Source: Leptasterias polaris | Lineage: Eukaryota; Echinodermata; Asteroidea; Forcipulatida; Asteriidae | Assembly (NCBI GenBank): GCA_037783415.1 | Contig: JAZGTN010000149.1 | Coordinates: 2,869,738-2,933,737 of the forward strand | DNA length: 64,000 nt | Reading direction: 5' to 3' | Shown: piece by piece, positions 1-12,526 of the stretch | Numbering within the stretch: the stretch's first letter is position 1 | Layout of the letters: each line of letters begins with the position of its first letter | Program-made: the position numbers and the translations under genes | Notes under the pieces: model-generated | Database searches by the model: none | What the model was told of the DNA's origin: nothing | The model's input: only the letters and a program-made list of their open reading frames with translations

Positions 1-158
1 AGTGTTCGGCACATCAGCCGAAAGCCTATTTTGTATCGTTAAGCTATAGATGTTCTGCTCGTCAGCCGAAAACCTATTGTTAGGTGTTCGGCTCGTCAGC
101 CGAAAACCTTTTGTAGTTAGGTGTTCGGCCAACCAGCCGAAAACCTATTGTAATTGTT
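1..158. repeat. Short tandem repeat, about 4 units of ~36 bp
   Basis: Four imperfect copies of a unit containing GTTCGGC...CAGCCGAAAACCT follow one another. Units differ at several positions and the array is cut by the window edge, so its full size is unknown. No coding potential seen. Confidence 0.75.
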
Positions 159-1340
159 AATTTTTTTTTCCCACTTTTCTATGAACCTTCTCTCACAATT
201 TTCGCAAAAACTATAGGTCTTATAGAATTGAAACTTGGCATATACTTGAACCTGAAGATGGCACTTGACGTCATAATAAAGTTATCAGGTGTCGAATTAA
301 CAGGTTTTTAATACTTTTTTGTAAAATATTTGAAAATCTGTAGCAAATCACAAGAAGAAGGCCGGCGGTTGCTTTTTGCGGGATCTTACTAAGGTCATGT
401 CTTTATTATTTAACGGCGTGTGACATCACATGACCTCTGGTGTCTGGTTTAAAAAAAATAGGACCTTTGACGTCACACAACTCAAAAGTGCCCTCTAGCG
501 GCAGGTTGAAAATAGTTCAAAACACACTTTTAGTAGATGTCTCTGGCAAAGTTTATGAGAATCTCTTCAAAACTTAAAAACATAACTAGAGATTCAGTTT
601 GTGTCATGTGACAAAAACAAGGTGTTCATGTGTCACGTGGTATTGCCTTAAAGGTTTACTATTTGAAGTCTTGCGTCTAAAAAGTCACAAGTTTGACTGA
701 GTTAAAACTTGGCATACACTTTATAGATAGACAAGGATAATGACTACGTAACTCTACAGTCACGTAATGATGACATCATCATGTAATTTTTTACTTATTA
801 AACAAAAAATGTGTTACCACTTGTTGCATATTTTTATAACAAAACAAGCTGCTATCAAGTTTTGTTTTGCATAAGGCTCGGAATGTCATTTATCTTTAAA
901 ATATGGACTGACGTCTTCACGACGTCATCATTTGTCACGTAACATTACCATAAAGGTGGTTTTTACGAGATCTACATGTAATCAAGGTGATCAAGGTGAA
1001 ACTCTGCACGTATTCAAGTTGGGATGTGTTACATCCACAAATTTAGGTAACATCACGATGACGTCATTATAATTTATGTCAACATGACTTCACCTTCAAT
1101 ATGCAGTTTTACAAGATCTTTATGCAGAGAAATAAATGCTTGGTCAAGCTGAAACCAAGCTTGCATGAACAAGCTGGTATGTATTACGACCAACATTTTA
1201 ATATCATGCCGAACACCTTGTTTTTGTTATGCAACAAAAATTTAAGTCTAGTTTTTAGTGGAAAAGGGGCTTATTGGGGAAAGGGGGAGGGGGATTTTGG
1301 ATGAGGAAGGAGCGTTAACACTTTCCTGTAAGAATTTTTT
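159..1340. other. Gene-free stretch with degenerate internal repetition
   Basis: No supported gene. Phrases such as AAACTTGGCATA followed by a few T/A bases and TGACGTCAT recur near 225-275, 700-760 and 990-1070, suggesting an old, diverged tandem or dispersed repeat with a period of a few hundred bases. The short open frames here lack any recognisable motif. Confidence 0.4.
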
Positions 1341-1560
1341 TCCGGTGATATGTTGAGCCACTTATTGTGTGTAGAGGGAAGAGTGAAATCATTCATGTAG
1401 CTTTGTGCAAGCAAACCATGAGATGAGACTAAGTGTGACCACAAAAAACATGTTGAGGGTATTTTACATGAACATCGTATAGAAAGTTTTGTTTTAAAAG
1501 ACATGCAAAGAAAATAGTAGGACCGGAATGCACCCAAAATGTTCAAAAAGCTTAAGGTTT
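1341..1560. repeat. Dispersed repeat, copy A (related to 45.1-45.3 kb and 45.90-45.95 kb)
   Basis: The stretch starting TTTTTTTCCGGTGATATGTTGAG and ending AATGTTCAAAAAGCTTA has diverged counterparts inside the nested transposon: 45,110-45,310 matches the second half (TTGTGCAAGCA, GACTAATGTGGCCACAAA, AATGTTCAAAAAAGCTTT) and 45,900-45,950 matches the first half (TTTCCGGTGAT, ATGTTGAGCCACTTTTTG). This is an uncharacterised interspersed family. Confidence 0.6.
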
Positions 1561-2005
1561 ATTTATTCAGTTGAATTATATAGGCGTTCCTTTGTGGGGC
1601 ATACATGTACATGTATCAATGTCTCAATATAAAGTTATGTTTTCACCAGCAGTGATTATATTACATTAGAAGCAATGGACTCATGTACGTAGGAAATGCA
1701 AGGTTCCTCGCTAAACCTTGTATGGTGTCCTTTCTTGAACATAAATACACAACAGTTATATGCAGCATTAACAAGGTACAAACTGATCTGCCTCACAAAT
1801 CTACACGTATTTCCTCCCAACTCTAAAAAAACATTTGTTTTCTTCAAATGAATAATTGACTCTAACATGCCATGGATATTTACCTACATGTAGTATGTTG
1901 ATACATAATGCATAGTAATGCATCATGCAGGCTATAACACACACATTTTATCAGCTTAATTGCATTCTCTTTCAAAACAAAGATGTTCATGTGATTGTGG
2001 CGAGC
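1561..2005. other. Gene-free stretch, nothing recognised
   Basis: AT-rich sequence with short stop-broken frames on both strands. I see no RNA gene, domain or clear repeat boundary in it. Confidence 0.4.
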
Positions 2006-2312
2006 AACCAACCAAGGTCATTACCAAGCAGTGAAGACCGGCTCCCCACACTGTTATTGCCATTAATAAATACCTTTAACGAAGATAAAGGGTAATAATC
2101 ATCAGAATTTGTGATTTTTCTCTCGCCGTTAATTTTGGAAATGTTTCACTCATGTTCAAGAGCCATTTTTTGCTGTTCAACGTTTAGTCCCTTGCACTTA
2201 ATTAACTATAATGGAGATCAATGACTATAATCATTTATGTGCATATTTTGAAGAACCAGACTAATATGCGCTTTTAAAGTAACAGCACCATAAATAGAAA
2301 CACTTTGGTTAA
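2006..2312 (+). repeat. Local duplication, copy 1
   Basis: Starts CCAACCAAGGTCATTACC and ends near ACACTTTGGTTAA. A second, direct copy lies at 3413-3683. The two share long blocks such as GCATATTTTGAAGAACCAG and AACAGCACCATAAATAGAAA with small indels between them. The left end also matches, inverted, 3318-3352, so this is part of a repeat family whose end is CCAACCAAGGTCRTTACC. Confidence 0.75.
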
Positions 2313-2886
2313 AATGATACCATAATATTATAGATATATAATACATTGATCGGACGCGCGTACTTTATACGCAGGTAGTGAACAAGAGGTGTAAAAGTGA
2401 CTAGTGACTTACGTTTAAAACAGTTATAAAACTGAGCTTTCAGTCAATATATGAAATTACATGTTATTTTTCCTAGTCTAGAGTGCATTAATATTTAAGA
2501 CATGACTACTGTAATGACTGTCAATCATTTTAAAGCAACACCAAGCATGTTTGAGATGTGGAATTGACACTTTATCATAATTAATTACCTTCATTTGACC
2601 AATGTGGTCTGCAAAGTGTAAAGTGTTAATTTTTTGGGGGTTAGTGAACCCATGACCTTCTTCCACCTCTGTCAACCTTTCCATATACTTGCTGCCGCTC
2701 AAATAGTGAACACTTCTTTAAAACAATGTTTACGTTCAACACTATACTATAGCTATAAGAGCTCTTGGTGGACGCAGCTATGACAGCTTCTGAGAGAGCC
2801 TAGAGAGTAGAGGAACACTCAGTGCGGCACAAAATGGACTACTTTCGCTTGCTGCGCGCAGGCATGACATGACGTAATGTTATTAT

Positions 2887-3276
2887 ATAGACCGTATCGA
2901 ATATGACGATTGCAGGCTGTTACACACTTGCGTGCGTGTGAGTAGGTAACCACATTCAAACCGGGGACCTATAACAGAAGAGGAAAATAGGTTCACGGTT
3001 GCTATCACAAAGGAAAGCATTGTGGTCCACGGTTGCTATCACAAAGAGTTGAACAAAGGAGGGTCCACGATTGCAGGCTGTTACACACTTGCGTGCGTGT
3101 GCGTGTGCGCATAGAAATCAAACCAAGAACGCTGAGAACATGAAAGCGGCCATATCATAGGACAGACCGTATAAGCGTCTAAACGCGTCTTAGCGTTCCT
3201 GGTTTGATTTCTATGGCACACGCACACGCACACGCTCACAGACGCCATGTTGTGGGTCAAATTCGATACGGTCTAT
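2887..3276. mobile_element. MITE-like palindromic element with TIR ATAGACCGTATCGAAT
   Basis: The ends read ATAGACCGTATCGAAT and its reverse complement. A second, inner inverted match (GCGTGTGCGTGTGC...ATAGAAATCAAACCA near 3095-3125 against 3199-3235) makes much of the element fold on itself. It carries no open frame. No clean target duplication was found. The superfamily is unknown. Confidence 0.65.
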
Positions 3277-3332
3277 TGATCTTCCGGAACGGATAGTACA
3301 CTGGAATGCTAAGCGCGCGACACCGGTCTTCA

Positions 3333-3436
3333 CTGCGTGATAATGACCAGGTGGTGGCTGGCCGCTGTTAATGGACCGAGCCGAAGGCGATTTCCATTAA
3401 CAGCGGCCAGCCACCAACCAAGGTCGTTACCACGAA
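3333..3436. repeat. Hairpin with a 23-bp perfect stem
   Basis: Positions 3353-3375 and 3393-3415 are perfect reverse complements (GGTGGCTGGCCGCTGTTAAT...). Less exact pairing extends outward to about 3333 and 3436. The loop is only 17 bases. The right arm continues into duplication copy 2, so this is probably where two inverted copies of the same repeat end meet. Confidence 0.75.
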
Positions 3437-3683
3437 GTTCCCCTACACGATAATGTCATTAGTACTTTTAACGAAGAAAATAGGTAATAATAATCAGAAA
3501 TGTTAATTTTTATTTGCTAATTTTGGAAATGTTCCACTACATGTTCAAGGGCCATTCTTTAAGCTGTTCAACCTCTGCTTGTCTCCTAGTCCCAAGCACA
3601 TAATTAACTACCCATGTGCATATTTTGAAGAACCAGCTAGCCTATGAGCTTTTAACAGCACCATAAATAGAAACTTTGGTTAA
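3413..3683 (+). repeat. Local duplication, copy 2
   Basis: Direct counterpart of 2006-2312, with the same start (CCAACCAAGGTCGTTACC) and the same run of shared blocks. The 1.1 kb between the copies contains the palindromic element at 2887-3276. Confidence 0.75.
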
Positions 3684-3801
3684 TTGGTGTGCGGCTTTAT
3701 GCTTCGCATTACCTTGGTTTCAACTGCGTACCAGCTACCATAAAAAAGATACACTGTCTGCGCGTTTGCGCATACGCGTGGTATGCGCGTACACGCGGCA
3801 C

Positions 3802-4778
3802 CATCTGTCCTAGCCTTTAGTCAAGGCGCACCGCGGCACCCCCCCCCCCCCCGCCCGTATATCACGCACGAAAAAAGACCAGCGCGTTTGTTGTTTTGCT
3901 ACCGATTTTGGTAGGAGAAATGTATGAATAATGCATTAGCTCGCTTTGGTGTTGGCCAATAAGAAGACACAATTACTTGCGTGACACAGATGCATGAACA
4001 ATGCAGGGAGATTTATACACACGTGTCAACGCACGGCATGCATAACAAGATACATAACTGCCAAGGAATGGCTGCTGTGTGTGCTGAGCCGTGAATGATT
4101 ATCTTAGATAAACAGTGTCCGATTTCCTTTCATATTTTGTGGTTATACTTGGTTGTTTCATTCCAAACCCAAGTAATTATAAAGGCTAAATAAATACTCT
4201 ATCAGTTAAACCATGGCGGTAGGAATTAAACATTGTGTTTTGTGAAAAATATCGCTAAAATCATAAGAAACATGCACGGGAAAATTGTCAGTGGAAACTT
4301 TTCGAGCCTTCAGAGTCAACGTCCGTACAGCAGTACAGGCTAGGTATTCAAATACAGCGTGCTGTCGTTGGGACGCGGGTGGTCTAGTGCACTATCTCCG
4401 GGGGACTTATTTTGGTATGGCGACAGGCTGTTTCGTACTTTGACGGAACGAAACTCGCATTTCTATTTAGAAATAACGACAAAAACTGCTTGGAAATTTT
4501 AGGAAGCAATTGTCAAATCGTACTATTTTATGTTTAACTATTGTCAAATATAAAAAAATATTTGCGAAGCAGTATTACCCATCTCAATATATAGAAGAGT
4601 CCAATATCTAACTGACGGTGATTGGTTACAAGAAATAGCATCATGGTCATGAATAACTTTAGCAAAACGAGTTGATAAAGGCGCTTCGCGGCTTCGCCGC
4701 TCGCGCTGGTCTTTTTTTCGTGCGTGGTATTTGGGTTGGGGTGCCGCGATGCGCCTTGACTAAAGGCTACATCTGTCC
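3802..4778. mobile_element. Non-autonomous TIR transposon (3811-4769) with 9-bp target duplication
   Basis: Both ends carry TAGCCTTTAGTCAAGGCGCA as an inverted repeat, with pairing continuing for about 72 bp through ACGCACGAAAAAA and GACCAGCGCG. The nine bases CATCTGTCC stand immediately outside both ends (3802-3810 and 4770-4778), a perfect target site duplication. No transposase is encoded in the 959 bp. A 9-bp duplication fits the Mutator/MULE group best; that assignment is an inference. Confidence 0.85.
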
Positions 4779-4919
4779 TCGTCAAAATAACCCCCAAGAT
4801 ACGCGCAAATAAACAGCTTTGATAGTTTCCGCACAAAAACAAGCAAGGTGGGTGAAAATATTACTTTTACACAACATTGTGCTTGTTTAGGGGCCGTTTG
4901 TCTGCTAGTTTACAGAGCC

Positions 4920-5326
4920 GGTCCGAATTTCATGGCTCTGCTTACCGTAAGCAAAAAATCGGCGCTTACGGAAGCAGGGAATTCCGCGCTTACGTGAAGC
5001 GTATTTCACGGGTTAACAGGGATTTTTTGCTTGAGTAGCCTACGTTTCTAATAGGCATTCTACGCTTACACAGCTAGCACAGAATTTCGGCGCTTGCTCG
5101 GTAAGCGAAGAATGGTGATCGCAAGCGCCGAATAGATCGATCCATTAAGCCCCGCCTTCTTACGAGTTGACCAATCACAGCCGTAAAACCCGATCACCAT
5201 TAGTGCAAAGATCACCAAACGGCTCAAATAATGATCATATTTCGCGGTTGTGATTAGTCAATGAGAAATGGGCGTGGCTTAATTGATCGGTGTATTCGGC
5301 GGTAACCAGAGCCACGAAATTGGGCC
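4920..5326. mobile_element. MITE with TIR resembling GGGCCCAATTTCRTGGCTCTG
   Basis: The left end GGTCCGAATTTCATGGCTCTG pairs with the right end (reverse complement GGGCCCAATTTCGTGGCTCTG) over about 28 bases, and TTACCG follows on both sides. The inside is rich in CGCTTACG repeats. It is non-coding and no target duplication is visible. Confidence 0.65.
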
Positions 5327-6657
5327 CTGGTCTTTATGACACATGTTAAAACACTCCCACGTGACCAGTCTTCGACCAATCAGAAGGCAAACACTTATTA
5401 TAAAACGCTTGGCTCCAGCCCGATTTATATCACACATGCCTTTGTAAGGTGATTATCAAGTCGCAAATTTTGCTCTAATAACAGAGTGAGTATTTGAAAA
5501 TATTTTACGGTATAGATTTATTACAATATAGCGAAATTAATATATTATTAGTAAAAATTTTAGCTTGGGGATAAGATTATTGAAGCAACATGAAGTGGTG
5601 GAAAATGTACCAGCTTTCACTGCGTCTACTGACGTTATTGTCGATGGTAAACGATGGCACCATGACGTCGTGTGGTGTGCATGTTGTTGGTGACGGCCAT
5701 ACATCAATTCAAGGTGTGGTGTGCATGTTGTTGGTGACGGCCATACATCAATTCAAGAATTGGCGTTGTCAACTTTCCGGGAGAAATGCCGCTTTGATAA
5801 ACCAAAGAGTAAGTAAATAATATTTGTTGTTTATATATGAGAAATAAACTAAACGAGTGTATCATGTGACAACAAGATCGATAATGTTTGTAAAAAAAAC
5901 AAACACAAAAAACGCACGCAAGTTTGTAAAAAAGAAATGTACAATGTAAAAAATTGCTTTTAAAAGTATGTTTTGCAGATCGCTTTATAAGTTAGTGATT
6001 CAGAAAGCTTAATTGTCAATAAATATTGTTGTAACTTTTTGTTAAAGAAGAAAAAAGTAAGGCCTGATAGCCTGACGTTTCGACCCTATAGCAGAGTCTT
6101 TATCTTAGGCTAACAGAAATAAGCCTTTCATTAATAGCCGTCAAGAAAGACTTTGCTAGGGTCGAAAAGTCAGACTCACTATTTTCAGCATTTATAACCT
6201 AGATCTTTTGGGTTGTAAGCAGTTTGCAACAGCTAATTAAATTTTCTCATTGTTCAGACTCTTCAAGCGTTCTTTGTTTGTTTGTTTTTTTGCTCGGTGA
6301 TGGAATTATGTTGTTTACCCTTTTTTGCGACACACGTCAGCAATTTCACAAAGAGCCAAAAACCTGAAAAATCTAGAAAGAAAAACAAAATTCTGGGTGG
6401 TTTCGATTAAGATGATAGGTATCTAACTATCTACAAAGTTATAGGTCTAAAAATCGTATTGTTTCTTAATTACGCTAAAAGTTCATGAAAGACAACAACC
6501 TCGAGAATCTGGAATTCCGTTTTAACGAAGGGCCAAAAACCTTTATGTCACTTTGTGTTTACGCAACCGCGTTGATATATTACAGCTGGCACAGTGCCAA
6601 TCATGAGCGCACATGCTTTTGCGTTTTCACGAAGAGCCAAAAACTTAAAAGACAAGA
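5327..6657 (+). other. Gene-free stretch with one weak exon-like segment (5590-5815)
   Basis: A frame at 5590-5817 opens with a hydrophobic start and ends next to a good donor-like site (AAAGA then GTAAGT at about 5810). Inside it a 42-bp segment is tandemly duplicated (about 5670-5754), which breaks the alternative frame. I recognise no domain. It could be a fragment of an exon or chance. The rest holds nothing I can name. Confidence 0.2.
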
Positions 6658-6817
6658 GGTCGATTTCACAAAACTCTTCCTAACTTAGTACTAGTCCTAG
6701 GCAATGCTATTAACAGATAGGACTAGTCTTAAGACTGGTCCTAACTTAAGACTAGTCCTATTTCTTAGCATTGCCTAGGACTAGTCCTAAGTTAGGAAGA
6801 GTTTTGTGAAATCGACC
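6658..6817. mobile_element. Hairpin MITE, 51-bp near-perfect arms
   Basis: 6658-6708 and 6767-6817 are reverse complements almost base for base, beginning GGTCGATTTCACAAAACTC. The loop itself is made of repeated ACTAGTCCTA/TAGGACTAGT units, so nearly the whole 160 bp folds. It is non-coding. Similar sequences flanked by a fresh duplication were not seen here. Confidence 0.8.
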
Positions 6818-8691
6818 CCTGAACCTCCAAAACCCGGATATTGCGTTTTCACGAAGTATACCATATGGCCAAAACACGCTCAATTTTTGCACAAATTAAG
6901 TCATAGCCAAAAAAACGGTTCAATATTTTAAACGCTTGTTGAAGTGTGCATGATCCAATTCTTTAATTTTCAGCCAAATTAGGCCTTATTCATGTATGTG
7001 GAGAGACATTTAAATTAATAAAGTGTCATCACAATGGTTTCTCAATTTTTACTCTAAGGATATATTACATTTTTGTGTGTTCATTTTTTTTTTTAACAAA
7101 CAAAATTGTCAATAGGCGAACTTTTGTAATGAAAGGTAAAAATGTGTTTTCCCCCAAAAGTTCCACTACAGGAAACGACATTCACTCGGAAAAGTTTAGT
7201 TTAATTCCTTACCTATAGTCGTATCTTTTTTTCTTTCTGGTGGGTGAAACATTGGACCGGTCAAAATCTCATTTAATAGTAAGAATCCATTTTGTAATAA
7301 TTGCTCTTGCATCGCCTTGTTGTAAGTGTAACTCACGGACTACGCGGTCTATTAAAAAGTTCCACTCGGAATTGAAAAGCTTATTTCATGGTCTTTACAG
7401 TGATGTAACAATGAGTTTGATTTGGGCATGTAGAGTCTGTTTCAGCAGAGCACAGAGGAGCAGAGAGCCACACAAACCATGGACGTAGAAATAACACAAA
7501 CCCGCCAAATCTGTATGCAAAGAAGGATGACAATCAAATACTCTCTGATCCGAAGCTACGTTTTAATTTCTTTGAACCAGTCATGAACTAAAAGTTATAT
7601 GTGCTTAAATATCATTTTTCAAAGAACACAATCACATTAAAATCTAGCAGTTTAGTGGGACTTGTATTGAGATAGAAAAGGGCAGAAGAAGATTTGCGGT
7701 TTCCAAGTGTGGGTCAAAGCATTTTTGTTTTCGGGGTGATAACAGCCAATCTGTGCAATGATGGCCCAGCTTGTCACAAATGTACTATAACTTGTGTTAA
7801 GTTTAATTAGGCACATCTTATGGTGCACATCTTATTAAGAATCTCCCCGTCACCCCCATTCTCAACAATGGTTTGATCAAGAAAAGCTAGATTGTAGCAC
7901 GGACCACAGTACATGTACATATCCTTACAACTTTACTGTGATCTTATGTTGACATTTAACCCATTATTATGGTATACACAAAATATTCGGACATTTCGAA
8001 CCATTTCACGAGCCTAAAATACCGGAGTTTTGTCCACCTTCATTAAATTGTGGCAAGGAACATGGGAGATGTTGGAGCATATGGTTGGAGTCAACATTTA
8101 CCTTCGAGAAATAAAAACATGTTTCGGTAAATTTCCCCGCTTTGTCTCGTCCGTTGAAACACTTGCTCTATGGTTGAAACAGCTTGGAAGTTTAAATATC
8201 CCACACGGCTAATAGACTAGAGGTATAAAGTTGATATAAAGGTCTAGAAATTCAACCAGCCAGTAGTGTCTGGGTATAGATGACAACTATGCTTAAAATA
8301 TTCCTTAGGCCACCACCTTTAATTTAAGAGGTGTTGTCATATTTTAAAATTAGCCGAATATGCAAATTAGGGAGGTCAAAGGTCAAACAAGGTCAAAATT
8401 AATACTTTTGAATTTGGCATCAAATTTGACCCCAAGTGGTAGATCTATCCATAAAATATATTTTTATCATCATATCAACATACCAAGCCTGTGAAATTAA
8501 GAGTTAATCTTTTATCTTGTACACAAATGTATAGTACAATGAAAACTAAAAGCGTGATTTTCTCATAATGTGCATATCTTGAGTATACCAAAGTTGTTTG
8601 CACTCCCTATCCCAACAGTGCATATAATTGTTTCAAAAAACTTTTTTTTGTTAAGGTAAATATACAGACCCCATATATAGACCCCATTAAG
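6818..8691. other. Gene-free stretch, nothing recognised
   Basis: Only short open frames without motifs, some poly-T runs and AT-rich sequence. No RNA gene or defined repeat boundary was seen. Confidence 0.4.
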
Positions 8692-8826
8692 GTGCTCTAT
8701 ACGTTTGGTAATTGAAGCCTACTGATGATTGTGTTACTCCCATATAAATGTAGACCCTTTAATGTGGGCGGCTGCACATTTCCATTCTAGTTTTACACAA
8801 GAAAACAATTACCAAACACGGAGTAC
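8692..8826. mobile_element. Small MITE-like inverted repeat
   Basis: GGTGCTCTATACGTTTGGTAATT at the left pairs with AATTACCAAACACGGAGTACC at the right (about 20 of 23 positions). The element is about 135 bp and non-coding. Confidence 0.5.
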
Positions 8827-9540
8827 CGACTAACACATGCTGCAATTGAGTCTTTTGGGGATACTATGGCAATATAATATTGGATCGGACTCAACAATGT
8901 TTTAATTTTTTTCTCAAATATTATCAAATTGTAAACGTATTTTTGTTGTTTGTTTTTTTAAGGGAAAAACATTCAATTCAACCCCTCACTTTGAACAAAT
9001 GTGCATGGTGCAGTACGGCTTGATTTAGAGGACAAAAGCGGTGCTCGATTAAATAATTGGCAGTGTTTTCAGAAAATTGGCTGTCGCTTGCTAAAACGCG
9101 CACCACCACAATGAAATGTCGATCTGACGTTTTCTTTATGCAGTTAATCACCCATGTTTGCAACAATGCATGCAGAACAACTGCACTAAATTCGACCAAG
9201 GTTCACCTCAGCGATTCACCTCGGCGATTGCCCCTTGTGCGCGGTGCCCTAGCCATTCCACTGTATGGGTTGAGTAGTGGTCGGGGAAAGTTCGGCGTCT
9301 TTAGGTAAATTAAACATGGTCTCATGACTAGTTATAATTATATCCTCCTGACCAATGCTCAAATTTTAAAGTAAAATTTAATATTTATTGCTGATGATCG
9401 TGATGTGCTCCTGACCATTGTCAGCTCATTGACAAATGTGACATTGCACCAATAGGGGAACCAAAATGTAGTATTGGGATTCACGACCTTACCCTGGATG
9501 TTATTTCGGGCTCTAATGTTATTATAGCTAGAACCCAGAT
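8827..9540. other. Gene-free stretch, nothing recognised
   Basis: Short frames on both strands overlap at 8978-9308 without any recognisable domain. No RNA gene or repeat boundary was found. Confidence 0.35.
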
Positions 9541-9965
9541 ACTAGATGTGATTTGGGTAATGTAGCAAGACAGTGGATGTGATTTTTATAATTGGCAATT
9601 AACCATGGATGTGATTTGTTACTCAGATTTTATTTGGGCAAGGGCCCAGACACTAGATGTGATTTTGGTAATGCATCCAGACAGTGGATGTGATTTTGGA
9701 TTGGCACAATTAACCATGGATGGGATTTCGGGTTTGGATGTGATTTTGGCGAGGGCCCAGATACTATATAGTATATAGATGTGATTTTGGTGTCGCAACC
9801 AGACAAAGGATGTGATTTTGGCAAGTGGCAATTAACCAAGGATGTGATTTCTGACTCGAATGTGATTTTGGCAAAGGCCTGGACAGTGGATGTGATTTTG
9901 GTAATGCAGCCAGACAGTGGATGTGATTTTGATAATTGATGTGATTTCGATGGTGCGGATGTGAA
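9541..9965. repeat. Degenerate minisatellite based on GGATGTGATTTTGG
   Basis: About twelve copies of a 30-45 bp unit with the core GATGTGATTT(T/C)GG followed by GCAATGCAxCCAGACAxTGG or a GGCAATTAACCA block. Minus-strand frames of 70-120 codons across it are by-products of the repeat, not genes. The same core appears inverted just downstream (AAATCACATCC). Confidence 0.75.
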
Positions 9966-9969
9966 CGGT

Positions 9970-10140
9970 CCTAAAATCACATCCAATTGATTCACTTTTC
10001 CATTTTAGTTGTAAAATCCCATCCAGGCCATTCACATTGTAAAACACTATACCTTGTATTTAACTAATGAATTTTATTGTTTATCAAGTTAAACATAGCT
10101 CAAAATGTCCACAGTATAGCCGACAAGCATCCTTGTCCCA
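9970..10140 (+). repeat. 170-bp direct repeat, copy 1
   Basis: Begins CCTAAAATCACATCCAAT and ends ACAGTATAGCCGACAAGC...CCCA. The second copy at 12,527-12,703 is in the same orientation with only small differences. The 2.4 kb between the copies holds a large foldback. Confidence 0.75.
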
Positions 10141-10814
10141 GAGTTTTTTTTTTTTTTCAATAATAATATACACACTATTGTATTTTTTTTTTCAAAAGCT
10201 AAAACTTTTCATAAAATTGTAATGATTTATTTTTGTTGTTCAGATTTTGTCATGAGATATAATTTAAAACAAAGATTTAATTTCAGAAATAAAAATGTTC
10301 TTCGTTTGACGTGTTTTCTCGTTCGGATACGCGCGAGACTTGCACAGTCTATTGGCAGCGGTGGATACAGGGGGGCGTGGGGGCGCACGCCCCCCCTTTT
10401 GCTTGAGGGAAAAAAAGAAAAAAAGAGACACCATCAAGGAGAAAAATGAGGGAGAGACAAAATTAATGACATAGGCCCTACCTTGTATTTTATTTCAAAA
10501 AACTACTAAAAATCTGTACCTCGTACACTTTGTTTCATTTGTGGACCACTATTATTTCACTGACACTAGTGACAGACATTGTCTCACGTGAATCTTGTGT
10601 ACTGTCTATGTGGAAAGCGTGTTTTTCTCACACACTGAACAGGCCTGGCGCGGGCGTGAAGATCATTCACCCACATCGTGAGTCGACCATGCATGCCACC
10701 TGTGTGTGGGTGTGTGTACGATGTGCAAAGAAGTTTCTGGATGGAAAGTCAGCACTCGCGAGCGCTAAATACAATGTGACTTTTACAATACGAACTTCGG
10801 AAACTAGTGAAGAC

Positions 10815-11840
10815 ATAGCCCCATGAATAGGGATAATCTACTTCGTATCCTTGGCCCAGTGCATCCTTTTTTTCTGTGGCCGATTTAATTTTTAATCCAG
10901 GTTATGAAACGTACCGATCGAATGCTACTGTACTAATTGTAGAAGGCCCTAATGCTGAATTGTTTTTTTTAAACATCACAGATCTTTTGGAAAAATTGTT
11001 TTCTTTTCGAGTCGCGAGTGTGATTTTTTCCCCACTTATTAACTTGCGGGAAAACCATTGTCAGGTTCCCTCAACAATCCACAACAGTTAGACGATCAAC
11101 TGCTGATATTTAATGGGGACCAGACTGATTTAGTCAGCGCGCCGAGCGCAATCAAGGTTTTGTGAAATTCGTGTAATGCTGTGCGCATCTCACGCCCGTC
11201 TGCACAAAGATATAGACCTTTCTTTTGTTGATAAACAAAGTGCGCCGGTTGGCATGGACAGCCGAATGTTGGCAAAACATTCAATCGTGTTAAAAAATGT
11301 TGTGACCAAATTCAACATTTTCTGTAAAGATTCATGAACGGAAATACCTTCCATGATTGGTTGATTTGTTTCCAACAAATTCAACACTATTTTTGAATAT
11401 TTTGTGTAACACTGCAACAAACTGTAATGTGGCAATCTGTTTTTGATTTGCAGTTATGACTTTTCATAGTTTTTCAACCTGGGTTGGCAAAAACTCGGGC
11501 TGTGACGTTGCAAAAGAAAGGTCTATACTATGCTCAGCGCGTTATGTAAATCAGTCTGGTCCCCATATATAGTTTAAATGTTGTGAAATTGTTAAGGGAA
11601 CCCAACTAGGTTCTCGCGCAAGTTGTTAATACAACAAAAAATCTGTGAGGTTTAAAAAAAAAAAAATTAGCATTTGGGCTTTCTACAAGTAGGCCTACAG
11701 TAGCATTCGATCGGTAAGTTTCATAACCCGGATTAAAAACTACATCGGGCACAAAAATAGGATTGCAATGGTGCTTAGGCCCAATTGGCAAGGATACGAA
11801 CGAAGTGGATTGGCCCTACTCATTGGGCTAGTGAAGACAT
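10815..11840. mobile_element. Large foldback element (about 300-bp arms, nested TIR core)
   Basis: The left arm (about 10,815-11,130) and the right arm (about 11,530-11,840) are inverted copies: CTAGTGAAGACATAGC, TTTTTAATCC(A/G)GGTTATGAAAC, CCGATCGAATGCTACTGTA and GGGGACCAGACTGATTTA occur in mirrored order. An inner core, 11,111-11,566, has its own inverted ends (TGGGGACCAGACTGATTTA) and further pairing at AGACCTTTCTTT. It is non-coding. It may be a foldback transposon or one MITE inserted in another. Confidence 0.75.
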
Positions 11841-12526
11841 AGCATCGTATAATCATGGTGTCTCACTCTGTTTGGAAAATCACAGATTTTGTTCGTATTC
11901 AAGAAAGAGGATAAATATCCGTTGTGTTTCTTTCAAACTAGTCATTATCAATTGTGCAGATAGTACAACGATGTAGGGCTCGGGGAGGGGGGGCTAGGCC
12001 TCTAGTAGGCATACCCTCACCTTGTCGTATGTTATTGTTGCTCGATCGCGCTGTCACTGAAGACAAGCACAGCTTGTTATTTTGTGTCACATTCTAATCC
12101 TCAAGTATGTGAAAACTAAATGACAAAGAGACCCTATTGGTTATTTATATTAAAAATTGCACTATCGTTTAACTCACCAACAGTTTTTCCCCCTGAATAA
12201 GTATAAGTTGTAGCCTGCATTTTGATTTTATAACTCAGGATGGCCGATTCAAATCGATGACTCCCAACTCGAAAATATTTTAATAATGATCTTGCAAAAA
12301 CAAAATTGGTTTAAGTGGTCAGATATTGCATGAGATCGTACCACAGAGCATCTAAAATCTAGTTTCGTAGCATTGCGGTCCCCGGAACCGGCCCATGCCG
12401 TTAGGGGTTCGCATTATGCGCTCGTAGGCGCCACAAATTGCATTCACCATTTGCTGCTTGGTAAATTTTCACGCCCCCCCCCCCCCTTTGAAAAATCCTG
12501 GATTCGCCCCTGATTGGCTAAACAGT

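Noticed and set aside
9619..10047. Minus-strand frames of 70-121 codons
   Set aside because: Translated minisatellite units, no independent support.
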